Positions 16,081-25,029 of a DNA stretch of 64,000 bases are shown here, one piece after another. The position numbers and the translations under genes were made by a program. The notes beneath the pieces were generated by a model. The model worked only from the letters and a program-made list of their open reading frames with translations. It did no database searches and was not told the DNA's origin. The stretch spans positions 62,001 through 126,000 of the forward strand of contig CAKZLE010000023.1 in assembly GCA_937125225.1 (NCBI GenBank), read 5' to 3'. The DNA comes from an uncultured Spirochaetia bacterium (GTDB taxonomy: Bacteria; Spirochaetota; Spirochaetia; CAKZLE01). Position 1 is the stretch's first letter; each line of letters starts with the position of its first letter.

Positions 16081-16941
16081 ATGAATAAGATCGTTTTTTT
16101 AATCCAGACAAGCGACCAGAAAGGGCTCCTTGCCGATATAACCAGCTACTTCTACACTAAAGGATTCAATATCCTACACTGTCAGCAGCATACTGACTCC
16201 CGAGCTAAGAAATACTATATGAGATTAGAACTCGACATGAAGGACCTCTCCTGTTCGAGAGGAGATCTCAAGAGTGATTTCGCAAAGTTCGCAGAACCGA
16301 GAAAACTCGATTGGTCCTGTAATTTCACCGATAACATACAGAGAGTCGCTATCATGGCATCAAAAACTTCTCATTGTGTCTATGATCTGATCATGAGACA
16401 GAAAGAGGAGGATATTCGATGTGAGATCCCTCTCATGATCAGTAATCATCCTGACCTTGAACATATCGCAGATCAGTTCAAGATCCCCTTCTACTACCTT
16501 CCTGTCACTAAAGAGACGAAAAAACAACAGGAACAGCAGGTTTTGGAGATTCTGCAAAGACACCATATTGATCTTGTGGTCATGGCTCGTTATATGCAGA
16601 TACTCACCTCAGACTTCATAGATCCCTATGCAGGGAGAATCATCAATATCCATCATGCCTTCCTCCCGGCCTTCCAGGGGGCGAATCCCTATCTTAGAGC
16701 CTACCAGAGAGGGGTAAAGATGATTGGGGCTACTGCCCATTATGCTACTGAAGACCTCGATCAGGGTCCGATCATAGAACAGGATGTCTATCGTGTGAAT
16801 CATGAACTGACACCAGTGGGGCTCAAGAAGGTCGGCAAGGATGTAGAGAGGATCGTATTATCCAGGGCGGTTCAGGCTCACCTAGAACATCGAGTCATCA
16901 TCTCAGGAAACAAGACTGTAGTCTTTTCTAACGAACATTGA
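16081..16941 (+). CDS. purU: Formyltetrahydrofolate deformylase
   Basis: A 286-residue protein with an N-terminal ACT domain (about 1-80) and a C-terminal formyl-hydrolase domain. The catalytic block is INIHHAFLPAFQGANPYLRAY, followed by GVKMIGATAHYATEDLDQGPII with the active-site Asp. It cleaves 10-formyl-THF to formate and THF, supplying formate for PurT or balancing one-carbon pools. AAGGAAG precedes the ATG, three bases after xseB, so it is the third gene of the xse operon. Its last 64 bases overlap the convergent DUF192 gene. Confidence 0.95.
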   Translation: MNKIVFLIQTSDQKGLLADITSYFYTKGFNILHCQQHTDSRAKKYYMRLELDMKDLSCSRGDLKSDFAKFAEPRKLDWSCNFTDNIQRVAIMASKTSHCVYDLIMRQKEEDIRCEIPLMISNHPDLEHIADQFKIPFYYLPVTKETKKQQEQQVLEILQRHHIDLVVMARYMQILTSDFIDPYAGRIINIHHAFLPAFQGANPYLRAYQRGVKMIGATAHYATEDLDQGPIIEQDVYRVNHELTPVGLKKVGKDVERIVLSRAVQAHLEHRVIISGNKTVVFSNEH

Positions 16942-17387
16942 TCAATGATGATAGGGTCTAGAATGAGAGCTTCAGATCGCGAGAAAGAGCCCTGTGGGAG
17001 TTCGATAGCGGCTATCACCTTCACAGGGGACGTCACGAGTTCAAGACTCATCGGAACCAGATCCACTACCTCATAGATCCTGCCCTCTTCGTCTATCCAA
17101 GCTAAAGAGAGCTCGAGAATCGTGTCTCTCATCCAGAAACTGACTCTCTGAGCCTCATCGAAGAGGAACAACATCCCCTCATCTATATCTAGTGAAGACC
17201 TTGAAGAGAGCCCCCGCTGGCGCTGCTCATCAGTATGAGCCACCTCAAGCCGGTAGATATCATCTCCAATCTCCACATCGACGATATCCAACTTTTCATG
17301 AGCTACTGGAGCAGTGATGCAGGATCCCAGCAACACCGCGTAGAACATACTACAGATTATCAGGATTGAGAGCTGTGAACGCTTCAT
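16878..17387 (-). CDS. DUF192 family lipoprotein
   Basis: The start at 17387 (MKRSQLS) gives a signal peptide ending LLGSC, a lipobox, so the mature protein should be a lipid-anchored envelope protein. The body has the DUF192 pattern: AHTDEQRQRGLSSRSSL, DEGMLFLFDEAQRVSFWMRDT, LSLAWIDEEGRIYEVVDL and KVIAAIELPQGS. The biochemical role of the family is unknown. The final ~20 residues (after LILDPIII) run into the purU gene and are not part of the conserved domain. The start overlaps the end of the upstream aminopeptidase gene, implying coupling. Confidence 0.8.
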   Translation of the reverse strand: MKRSQLSILIICSMFYAVLLGSCITAPVAHEKLDIVDVEIGDDIYRLEVAHTDEQRQRGLSSRSSLDIDEGMLFLFDEAQRVSFWMRDTILELSLAWIDEEGRIYEVVDLVPMSLELVTSPVKVIAAIELPQGSFSRSEALILDPIIIDQCSLEKTTVLFPEMMTRCSR

Positions 17388-18465
17388 GTACGAATACTCC
17401 ATCTTTTCTGATCAGCTCCCCATCCATCCAGATCTCACCACCACCATATTCAGATGTCTGGATCGATACCAGATCCCAGTGCAGTGCACTGTCATTACCA
17501 TTATAGCAATCATCATAGGCTGCTCCTGGGGTAAAGTGGAAGGAACCTGCTATCTTCTCATCGAAGAGGGTGTTATCCATAGGGAATGTTATCGAAGGAT
17601 TACATCCTAGAGCGAACTCCCCTACATACCTTGCCCCCTCATCTGTGTCCAATACCGCATTCAGTCTTTCAGTATCATTTGCCGTAGCCTTCACAATCTT
17701 ACCGTCTTCGAATTCCAAACAGACATCTCTAAAGGTGAACCCGTTCTTCGTGGAGGGGGTATTATAGGTGATCTTACCATTCACACTCGTCTTGAGCGGA
17801 CAGCTGTAGATCTCGCCATCCGGAATGTTCATCGCACCATCACATTTTATCGCTCCAAGTCCCTTTATCGAGAACTTGAGATCGGTTCCCGGACCAATGA
17901 TATGTACCTTATCTGCTGCCTCCATATAAGAGACCGCCCTATCCATAGCTTTTGACATAGCCTCATAATCGACCTCCGTACAGACTCGGTAATAGTAGTC
18001 TTCGAACTCTACAGTGGACATACCGGCATTATAGGCCATGATGACTGTTGGATACCTTAAGACGACCCATCGTGTATCAGGGACTCTCACATCACTATGG
18101 AGAGGTTTTCCATATCTGAGAGCGGATAGTCTCACCTGGTCCTCAGGGATATCGGCTGTCTCTTTCGTGTTCATAGGTCCCCGTACCCCGATGAAGGTAT
18201 CCATCTTCTTCATACGATAGACCTCACAATCGGCACGCAGGTCTAGACTCTCAGAGGTCGCTCCCTTCAGCAGGGCCCGTTCTAACCGTTCAGAGGTGAT
18301 ATTCACCACAGGTCTTCCTCCAGCTGCATACACAGCGTCTACAAGCTCCTCGACGAGTTCTAGGGGAACATCGACAGCATTGATCAAACAGGACTCCCCC
18401 TTTTTCAACTTTATGGAAAAATTGACCAATAGTTCTGCCAATCTCTTATCTCTTATATCTCTCAT
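17350..18465 (-). CDS. M29 family metallo-aminopeptidase
   Basis: A 371-residue cytoplasmic peptidase of the AmpS/PepS type. Recognisable stretches are INAVDVPLELVEELVDAVYAAGG, the ADKVHIIGPGTDLKFSIKG stretch, the NIPDGEIYSCPLKTSVNG metal region (family Glu), VGEFALGCNPSI, FDEKIAGSFHFTPGAAY, and SALHWDLVSIQ with the conserved H.D. The start is set at 18465: CAGGAG abuts an earlier in-frame ATG (18471) but is correctly spaced for this one. It probably forms a two-gene unit with the DUF192 lipoprotein. Confidence 0.88.
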   Translation of the reverse strand: MRDIRDKRLAELLVNFSIKLKKGESCLINAVDVPLELVEELVDAVYAAGGRPVVNITSERLERALLKGATSESLDLRADCEVYRMKKMDTFIGVRGPMNTKETADIPEDQVRLSALRYGKPLHSDVRVPDTRWVVLRYPTVIMAYNAGMSTVEFEDYYYRVCTEVDYEAMSKAMDRAVSYMEAADKVHIIGPGTDLKFSIKGLGAIKCDGAMNIPDGEIYSCPLKTSVNGKITYNTPSTKNGFTFRDVCLEFEDGKIVKATANDTERLNAVLDTDEGARYVGEFALGCNPSITFPMDNTLFDEKIAGSFHFTPGAAYDDCYNGNDSALHWDLVSIQTSEYGGGEIWMDGELIRKDGVFVHEAFTALNPDNL

Positions 18466-18561
18466 ATGCATCTCCTGATTATTTTTGCGAAGTACTAGTA
18501 TATCATGGTACGGTTTCTCACTCAACATTGATGAAATTCAAGAGTAAAAAGCTCACTCATC

Positions 18562-18589
18562 TTAACAATCATCCCGTAATGTGTATAAT
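18562..18589 (+). promoter_or_regulatory. Promoter giving a leaderless CBS/ATPase mRNA
   Basis: TTAACA (18562-18567), a 16-base spacer and TATAAT (18584-18589) are followed by about seven bases and then an in-frame ATG at 18597. No Shine-Dalgarno sequence precedes that ATG. The longer frame from 18528 would start upstream of the promoter and is unlikely. Confidence 0.65.
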
Positions 18590-18596
18590 CATGAAT

Positions 18597-19505
18597 ATGC
18601 AGAAAATTCCGATAAATACCTATAATTCACCAACGGTGATACTAGAACTGATCTATAGACTCAAAGTAAAAGATGTGATGTGTTCAAACCTGATCACAGT
18701 CAATCGTCGTACGAGTATGCGTGAGATCCAGAAACTGATGCGAAAGGAATCGATCACCGGGATGCCCATAGCAGAGGGCAAGCGTCTTGTGGGGATCGTG
18801 AGTATGGATGATATCATCACGGCACTTGATGAGGGATATATCGAAGAGGAGGCACAAGATCATATGTCCTCCAAACTGATTGTCCTAGAGGATGATATGC
18901 CCGTTTCATTCGCCATCACCTATTTTGATCGCTACCCCTTCCACCGGTTCCCGGTACTCAACAGGAAGAAAGAACTCGTAGGAATCGTAACCTCACGTGA
19001 TATCACGACGAGGCTCCTCATGGAGATCAACAGAGAGATCGACCGGATCGAGAGAGTCACCGGTTATGATAAACAGACTGGTGGAGAGACTCACCAGGTC
19101 AGAACCTTCACTGTCCTCAAGCATGATTTTGAGAACGCGGGAGGGGCCTCCACCGAGATCAAGAAACGTTTAAAGAAGGATAATAGGGATCCAAGACTCA
19201 TACGAAGAGCTGCAATAGCCTCATATGAGTTGGAGATAAATCTTGTCGTCCATGCCAACGGGGGGGAGATCAAAGCGACCTTCGAGACCGATTCTATCAC
19301 CATAGAAGCTAAAGATACCGGTCCGGGTATCCCAAGTGTAGAACAAGCTTTGACTGAGGGTTACTCTACGGCGAACGAATGGATACGATCCCTAGGCTTC
19401 GGAGCCGGGATGGGTCTCCCTAATGTCAGAAGAGTCTCTGATGAGTTCTCCATCGAATCATCATTGGAGACAGGTACGCATGTCATATCAAAGATAAATC
19501 TATAG
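18597..19505 (+). CDS. CBS-pair protein fused to a GHKL ATPase (anti-sigma-factor kinase type)
   Basis: This 302-residue protein has two CBS motifs (about 22-75 and 86-140), which usually bind adenine nucleotides. A C-terminal HATPase domain of the RsbW/RsbT/SpoIIAB type follows, with IASYELEINLVVHANGGE (N box), AKDTGPGIPSV (G1) and GFGAGMGLPNVRR (G2). There is no His phosphorylation domain. It may sense energy charge and phosphorylate or bind a partner. DRTGG and PHP genes follow at 15 and -1 base spacing. The same three domains occur near [FeFe]-hydrogenase genes in Firmicutes and Thermotogae (recalled), but no hydrogenase is here. Confidence 0.85.
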   Translation: MQKIPINTYNSPTVILELIYRLKVKDVMCSNLITVNRRTSMREIQKLMRKESITGMPIAEGKRLVGIVSMDDIITALDEGYIEEEAQDHMSSKLIVLEDDMPVSFAITYFDRYPFHRFPVLNRKKELVGIVTSRDITTRLLMEINREIDRIERVTGYDKQTGGETHQVRTFTVLKHDFENAGGASTEIKKRLKKDNRDPRLIRRAAIASYELEINLVVHANGGEIKATFETDSITIEAKDTGPGIPSVEQALTEGYSTANEWIRSLGFGAGMGLPNVRRVSDEFSIESSLETGTHVISKINL

Positions 19506-19520
19506 AAACGAGGTAAACAT

Positions 19521-19853
19521 ATGAAATTACAGGATATTGAGAAGAAACTTGGTTATACGGTAGTGACACTACCTGATGTGGATGTCGAGATCACTGATGC
19601 TTATACTTCTGATCTGTTAAGTGATGTTATGGGAAATGCCCCAGAGGATTCAGTACTGATCACGATACAAGGACATAAGAACTCCATAGCAGTAGCATCA
19701 CTCATTGGGATGCAGGCCATCATTCTCTGTAACAAACGATCAGCACCTGAAGATATGGTCGATGCAGCCATCTCAGAGAGCATCGCTATCTTTACCACAT
19801 CAGACAGCCAGTTCATCGCTTCTTGTAAGATAGGGACCCTACTAAACTCCTGA
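19521..19853 (+). CDS. Small stand-alone DRTGG domain protein
   Basis: A 110-residue protein with the DRTGG-domain layout: MKLQDIEKKLGYTVV at the start, SVLITIQGHKNSIAVASLIGMQAIILC in the middle, then SISIFTT-like strands near TSDSQFIASCKI. The literal DRTGG string is degenerate, as is common in the stand-alone forms. The domain is thought to bind a small ligand. GAGG precedes the start. It is the middle gene of the CBS/ATPase-DRTGG-PHP cassette. Confidence 0.75.
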   Translation: MKLQDIEKKLGYTVVTLPDVDVEITDAYTSDLLSDVMGNAPEDSVLITIQGHKNSIAVASLIGMQAIILCNKRSAPEDMVDAAISESIAIFTTSDSQFIASCKIGTLLNS

Positions 19854-20563
19854 TGATGAGTAGATTCACCATAGACTTACATAATCATTCCTGTCTCAGC
19901 CCCTGCGGTAGTCTAGAACAGTCACCTTCGGTCATGGCTAGGCGAGCAAAAGAGATGGGGATCGATATGATGGCTCTCACTGACCATAACAATACCGGGA
20001 ATCTTCCGGCCTTCGAGAAATGCTGTAAAACAGAGGGAATCATCCCGGTCTTCGGCCTTGAGGTGACCACCCAGGAAGAGGTCCATGTCGTATGTCTCTT
20101 TTCCACTTTGAACAAGGCGATGGAGTTCGGTCGTTATATAGAGTTCTTACTCCCTGACATCCCAAACATCCCCGAACTCTTCGGAGATCAGGTGATAGTG
20201 GATGCAGATGAGAATATTGAGGGGCTCGTTGAGAAGAACCTCCTCAGCAGTACTGAGATCAGCTTTGAGACACTTATCGAAGAGGTCTTGAGTAATGATG
20301 GTCTAGCAATCCCCGCCCATATCGACCGCCTTGCCTTCAGTGTCACCTCACAACTCGGATTCCTGCCGGATCTGAACTATTCAGCAGTCGAGGTGGTGAA
20401 CTACCCTACAAGACACCAGACCTATGAGAATACGATAATACGCAGTTCAGATGCCCACTATCCCGATGATATCGGAAAGAGAGTCTCCTACATCGAATCA
20501 GAGAGACTTGATTTTTCCGTGTTAAAAGAGGCCTTGGAATACCATAGGATTATGTTATCCTAG
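19853..20563 (+). CDS. PHP domain metal-dependent phosphoesterase
   Basis: A 236-residue PHP protein: IDLHNHSCLSPCGS (first metal motif), MMALTDHNNTGNLPAF (second), FGLEVTTQEEVHVVCLF (Glu and His ligands), IPAHIDR, and SSDAHYPDDIG near the C-terminus (last motif). This is the YciV-like class, hydrolysing small phosphate esters or oligonucleotides; the substrate is unknown. The start codon overlaps the stop of the DRTGG gene by one base, so it is translationally coupled. Its TAG stop shares CTAG with the stop of the convergent histidine kinase. Confidence 0.88.
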   Translation: MMSRFTIDLHNHSCLSPCGSLEQSPSVMARRAKEMGIDMMALTDHNNTGNLPAFEKCCKTEGIIPVFGLEVTTQEEVHVVCLFSTLNKAMEFGRYIEFLLPDIPNIPELFGDQVIVDADENIEGLVEKNLLSSTEISFETLIEEVLSNDGLAIPAHIDRLAFSVTSQLGFLPDLNYSAVEVVNYPTRHQTYENTIIRSSDAHYPDDIGKRVSYIESERLDFSVLKEALEYHRIMLS

Positions 20564-23500
20564 ACTGGTTCGCTAAAATCCTTGAGCATCGTCAATAACT
20601 CTTTTATCGTGAAGGGCTTTTTGATACTCTCTTCGAAACCATAATCAGAGGGGTTTGACATGATTGGATCTTCAGCATAGCCACTAGCCGCAAAGCAGGG
20701 CAGCTCTGGAGAGAATCTCTTAATAAGCTGGACCACATCCTTGCCACTGAGTTTCCCAGGCAATGTCAAATCAAGTATACAGAACCTAAAAGGATCCTCA
20801 GAGTTCTTAGCGTAATCGATCTGCTGTAGAGCATCTTCACCATTATCTACTACCGTAACGGTGAAGCCTACCTCCTGCAACATATTCGAGAATACCTCCT
20901 GCATGAATACCTGATCATCCATGACAAGGACTCTACCCCTCCCTCGATAATGGATAGGGTCATCAACGGTTTCCTTTGATTTCAGATCGCCAAAATGTGC
21001 AGGGATGAATAGGGTGAACGTAGTCCCTCTTCCCAGTTCTGAGTCGACCTCGATCCACCCTTTATGCTTCTCAATAATAGAGAATACCATAGCAAGACCA
21101 AGACCATGTCCAGTCTCTTTTGTTGAGAAGAAGGGGTCGAAGATCTTTTGGATTATCTCTTTGGACATCCCTATTCCCGTATCCACTATCGTGATCTCAA
21201 TATAGTCTTCCGTGGTCAAGACTCCCTGGACCTCATGCTCGATGGAAGAGATATTCCTTGCTGAGATCGACAGTTGTCCTGTTCCAGCCATCGCCTGTTT
21301 GGCATTGATGAGTAGATTATCGATACTCTGCTCAATCTGCTGTCTATCACAAAGGCAGGTCCATAGACCCTCCTGGATATCGATCACTGGGAATATATTC
21401 GATCCGCTGAATACAAAGTTGATACAGGTCTGTAGTATATCGCGAATCGAGTTGATCTCCATTCTTACCGGTGCACTTTTTGAGAAGGTCATGAGCTGCT
21501 TAGCCAGACCCTTCGCCGATTCGAAGACATCCATGGAGTTCTGCAGGTATGAAGTCACCCCGTGATCATCTTTATCCTTCAACATCAAGAGCGATAGTTC
21601 GATATTACCAAATATCCCGGCAAGATAATTATTAAAATCATGTGCGATTCCTCCGGCTAGCACCCCGAGGGACTCTAGCTTCTCTGAGAGGATGAGATGA
21701 TCTCTCATCTGCTCTTTCTCAGTAACATCTTTCAAGATGATCACCACACCGAAATCTTGGTCTTCACTCATACCAATTGGAGCAAGTGAATATTCCAGGA
21801 CTTTTAACTCTTGATCGATCATCACAGATCTTGGATAGGTTGAGTTTATAGGATTCCCGTTAGTCAGAACACTCTGAACTAGGCAATTCCCCCTCTCATC
21901 ACGAAGAATATCACAGATCTCATGAATCAGTTTCCCTCTCTTCTTATCATCCCATCCTAACAGATTCTGAGTCTCTGCATTATAAAAGGAGATTACTCCA
22001 CTCGGATCAGTGACGATGACCGCCTCAGAGATCGAGTCGAGGGTAGTCTCCAATAACTCATTATCGAGTATCAACTGCTTTTCGACGGTTTTTAGATTCG
22101 TGATATCGGTTATGAGGGTTGCAAACTCACCTTTTTGAGGGGAGAAAGCAAATACCATGAAGTGTTTCTTCAGATCCTCTGCGTAGTACTCAAAGGAGGC
22201 AGAGTCGCCAGTCCGTTCGATCTCACTATAGAGATAGATCAACGAATCATCAGTATGAGGGAGGATCTCCTTCATACCTTTCCCTAGGAACTCTTCTCGT
22301 TTCAACCCAAGGATCTTCTCATATGAGGGGTTTGCGATAAGGAACCGATAATCTACAGGCTTTCCCTCTTCATCATAGATGAGTTCATGATGACAGAATC
22401 CCTCATTCATTTGGTCGAATAGTTGTCGATATCTATTCTCCTCGTGTTCTCTTAAGGATATCTGCTGTAATAATTCTGTCTTCGAGGTCATTGTAGAATC
22501 GAGGGTCAATGCCATATGGTTCATCGAAGAAAGGAGGTTACCAAACTCATCCTTAGTCTCTACCGGTATGGTCAGACCGAGGTCTCCCCTCCCCAATCTC
22601 TCAACATAATCGACTGCCGATCTGATAGGTCTTGTGAAGACCTTACTTATGATGATAGCAACCGATCCATTGATGATGATGATCACAAACCCAAGAATGA
22701 GTATTCTAGAGAGGTCCTGATAGAATAAGAGAAGCGCATCTCTTTTCTCGAGGATAGATACGATGACCCAAGGTTCCCCATTGTTGCCTTTCTTATGGTC
22801 GATGGATTCTGAGGAGCCACCGAACACATACCCTTCAGGAAAGTCGAGCAGAGAATATGAGAGGAATCTCTCCTGGGTGTCTTGATAAATCGATCGACTT
22901 ACCATAGAACCCTGAGTTATCCAAGCAACAATATCTTCAGGGAGTTCCATACCATCAGTGAGCTCTGACTTGCTCTGTAGGATCATCCCCCCCATTCTGA
23001 TGATGTAGGTTTCAGGATCGGAACTATCTACGTTTTCTAGAGCACCACCAAGAATAGTATCTACGATATAGTTTATCTTCAACATACCGATGATCTGATC
23101 TTCCTCATAGACGGGGACCACGATGCCTATGACATCACTTCCCACGCTCGTATCAAAGCCTCTATCATCAATATAGACACGGCCTACTCCACCGTCATAG
23201 GCCCCTTTCCACCAATACTTATGGGCATGGTCGAAGGTTGTGAGTTTCTTCGTCGTACTGACCACGACACCAAATCTGTTAGTCAGGAAGATCTCACCAA
23301 TTTCACCAGGAAAGCTTTTTTGTAGATTGGAGAAATAGGTCGCAATCTCATTTGACATGGCCTGAGAGACGATCGAACTGTCAAGATCAGATTGTTGCCA
23401 GAGCTCGCTCGATCTTTTTATCGAATCATTCCTCTCTGTCTCTGACATAACCGAATAGCGATAGTTACTCTCCCTAACAACCTGTTTCAAGGATGTCGTA

Positions 23501-23709
23501 CAGGAGATCGTCTGTGTTCTTTGGGTAAAAGATTTTATCGAAGTCTCTAGGTGATAGGCAAGATCGCTACTATATGAAGTCAGTCTATCGAGGGTTGTAT
23601 CAATCTCTGAATCTCTTTCTATATAAAAGAATAGCGTACTGATGATCAGGATCGTGAAAAATCCAGAGATTAAGATCAGTAGGCTAAATTTCGTAGCTAT
23701 TCTCATCAA
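20560..23709 (-). CDS. Hybrid sensor histidine kinase (periplasmic sensor, HAMP, two PAS, HisKA, HATPase, receiver)
   Basis: At 1049 residues this is a large membrane-bound hybrid kinase. Order: TM1 (about 8-28), a periplasmic Cache-like sensor of about 310 residues, TM2 (about 340-362), HAMP (RPIRSAVDYVERLGRGDL), a PAS domain beginning YRQLFDQMNEGFCHHE, a second PAS beginning LDSISEAVIVTDPSGVISFY, the H box GVLAGGIAHDFNNYL, an HATPase domain (DNLLINAKQAM, DTGIGMSKE, GHGLGLAMVFSI) and a C-terminal receiver (VLVMDDQ, phospho-Asp in CILDLTLPG, Lys in IKKPF). The output is probably passed to a separate protein. AAGGTG precedes the start. No partner gene is adjacent. Confidence 0.93.
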   Translation of the reverse strand: MMRIATKFSLLILISGFFTILIISTLFFYIERDSEIDTTLDRLTSYSSDLAYHLETSIKSFTQRTQTISCTTSLKQVVRESNYRYSVMSETERNDSIKRSSELWQQSDLDSSIVSQAMSNEIATYFSNLQKSFPGEIGEIFLTNRFGVVVSTTKKLTTFDHAHKYWWKGAYDGGVGRVYIDDRGFDTSVGSDVIGIVVPVYEEDQIIGMLKINYIVDTILGGALENVDSSDPETYIIRMGGMILQSKSELTDGMELPEDIVAWITQGSMVSRSIYQDTQERFLSYSLLDFPEGYVFGGSSESIDHKKGNNGEPWVIVSILEKRDALLLFYQDLSRILILGFVIIIINGSVAIIISKVFTRPIRSAVDYVERLGRGDLGLTIPVETKDEFGNLLSSMNHMALTLDSTMTSKTELLQQISLREHEENRYRQLFDQMNEGFCHHELIYDEEGKPVDYRFLIANPSYEKILGLKREEFLGKGMKEILPHTDDSLIYLYSEIERTGDSASFEYYAEDLKKHFMVFAFSPQKGEFATLITDITNLKTVEKQLILDNELLETTLDSISEAVIVTDPSGVISFYNAETQNLLGWDDKKRGKLIHEICDILRDERGNCLVQSVLTNGNPINSTYPRSVMIDQELKVLEYSLAPIGMSEDQDFGVVIILKDVTEKEQMRDHLILSEKLESLGVLAGGIAHDFNNYLAGIFGNIELSLLMLKDKDDHGVTSYLQNSMDVFESAKGLAKQLMTFSKSAPVRMEINSIRDILQTCINFVFSGSNIFPVIDIQEGLWTCLCDRQQIEQSIDNLLINAKQAMAGTGQLSISARNISSIEHEVQGVLTTEDYIEITIVDTGIGMSKEIIQKIFDPFFSTKETGHGLGLAMVFSIIEKHKGWIEVDSELGRGTTFTLFIPAHFGDLKSKETVDDPIHYRGRGRVLVMDDQVFMQEVFSNMLQEVGFTVTVVDNGEDALQQIDYAKNSEDPFRFCILDLTLPGKLSGKDVVQLIKRFSPELPCFAASGYAEDPIMSNPSDYGFEESIKKPFTIKELLTMLKDFSEPV

Positions 23710-23835
23710 TCGGCACCTTGTTTGAGGATGATAGGTATTAGAATTTGTAACTCTTATATTCTATTTAACACCATAATCAGGGGCAAAGCAAGAAAAGAGT
23801 TTTTTATCCTAGTTCTGAGACTCCAATCAACACCA

Positions 23836-24393
23836 TCAGATGAGGGTAAAGAGCAGGATACCAAGGAGTGCCGATATGATCACACAGGTGATCGGATGAA
23901 CCTTGAACTTCTTAGAGAGTAGCAAAATGGTAAAAAAGATCACAACGCCCTGCCAGTAGACAGAAAGATCCCCAGCTCTTAGATCACCTGCGAAGATGGA
24001 CATCGAGGCAAAGAAGAGGACTGCAGAGCCTATCAAGCCTATCGCTGCCGGACGTATCGTAAGAAGTGCCGCCTGCAACAAATGATTCTGTTTGAACTTA
24101 TCGACCATATGAGCGACGATCGTGATGATTACAAGAGAGGGAAGGAGGAGCCCTAAAGTCGCACAGAATCCGCCTAGGATCCCATAGGTCCGGAATCCGA
24201 TGAAGGTTGCGGCATTCACCGCTACCGGTCCTGGTGTCATCTGTGAGACCGCTACGATATCTGCGAACTCAGCAGGAGCGAGCCAATTATGATTGATGAT
24301 CTCGGTCTGGATCAGCGGTATCATGGCATAACCACCTCCGAAGCCGACGAGCCCTATCTTCGCGAAAGTCAGGATTAGATTAATCAAGCCCAT
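23836..24393 (-). CDS. chrA: Chromate transporter family half-protein (second subunit)
   Basis: This 185-residue protein has the ChrA half-domain pattern: LILTFAKIGLVGFGGGYAMIPLI, SQMTPGPVAVNAATFIGF and further hydrophobic helices. With the upstream half (24380-24955) it makes the short-chain type of CHR transporter, in which two half-length proteins work as a pair. ChrA exports chromate or takes up related oxyanions; the real substrate here is unknown. The start at 24393 (MGLINL) follows GAGG and overlaps the previous gene by 14 bases. The frame also allows 24426. Confidence 0.88.
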   Translation of the reverse strand: MGLINLILTFAKIGLVGFGGGYAMIPLIQTEIINHNWLAPAEFADIVAVSQMTPGPVAVNAATFIGFRTYGILGGFCATLGLLLPSLVIITIVAHMVDKFKQNHLLQAALLTIRPAAIGLIGSAVLFFASMSIFAGDLRAGDLSVYWQGVVIFFTILLLSKKFKVHPITCVIISALLGILLFTLI

Positions 24394-24955
24394 GAGACCT
24401 CGCTTCTGTGATCCCATAGACCACAAGACCGACTACTGCCGCAATCACGATGATCAGGGCTGCATGAACCTCGAAGTACCAGACTGCCAGAAAACTCGCA
24501 ACGGCGATGAGAGCCTTGAGCGATGAATCTAGTACCCTCTTCCCCAATTTATAACCGGCAAGTCCGATCAAAGCGGTGACTCCTGCCCTTATCCCCATGA
24601 AAGCCCCCTGAATATAGAGATTATCCTGAACCGAGACATAGAGCATGGCAAAGAGGGTGATGATGATAAGGGAAGGGAACAACATTCCCAGCGCAGCTAT
24701 GAGCGCTCCTGGAAACTTTGCTATCTTATAGCCTATGAACATGGAGGTGTTGAATGCAATGACACCAGGAAGGGATTGGACGATCGCTATGATATCGATC
24801 ATCTCCTCTTCTGAGACCCATTTCCTGTTTGAGACGAACTCCTTCTCCATGATCGGGAGCATCGCATAGCCACCACCGATGGTGAAGAATCCGATACGAA
24901 AGAAGGTACTGAAGAGGATAAGAGATCTTTTGAAGAGTGACAACTCAGAATACAT
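24380..24955 (-). CDS. chrA: Chromate transporter family half-protein (first subunit)
   Basis: A 191-residue half-length CHR protein with FFRIGFFTIGGGYAMLPIMEKE, VQSLPGVIAFNTSMFIGYKI and six or so hydrophobic helices. It pairs with the downstream homologue; the two share the GGGYAM..P and PG...N...FIG motifs and overlap at the DNA level. The upstream GGGGA is a weak ribosome-binding site. Confidence 0.88.
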   Translation of the reverse strand: MYSELSLFKRSLILFSTFFRIGFFTIGGGYAMLPIMEKEFVSNRKWVSEEEMIDIIAIVQSLPGVIAFNTSMFIGYKIAKFPGALIAALGMLFPSLIIITLFAMLYVSVQDNLYIQGAFMGIRAGVTALIGLAGYKLGKRVLDSSLKALIAVASFLAVWYFEVHAALIIVIAAVVGLVVYGITEARSHGLD

Positions 24956-25029
24956 CGTGCAATGGGTCCCCTTAACGAGTGATTTATGCCAGAAGTATAA
25001 CGATTACGAAGGGGTTGTTCAATGAGATG

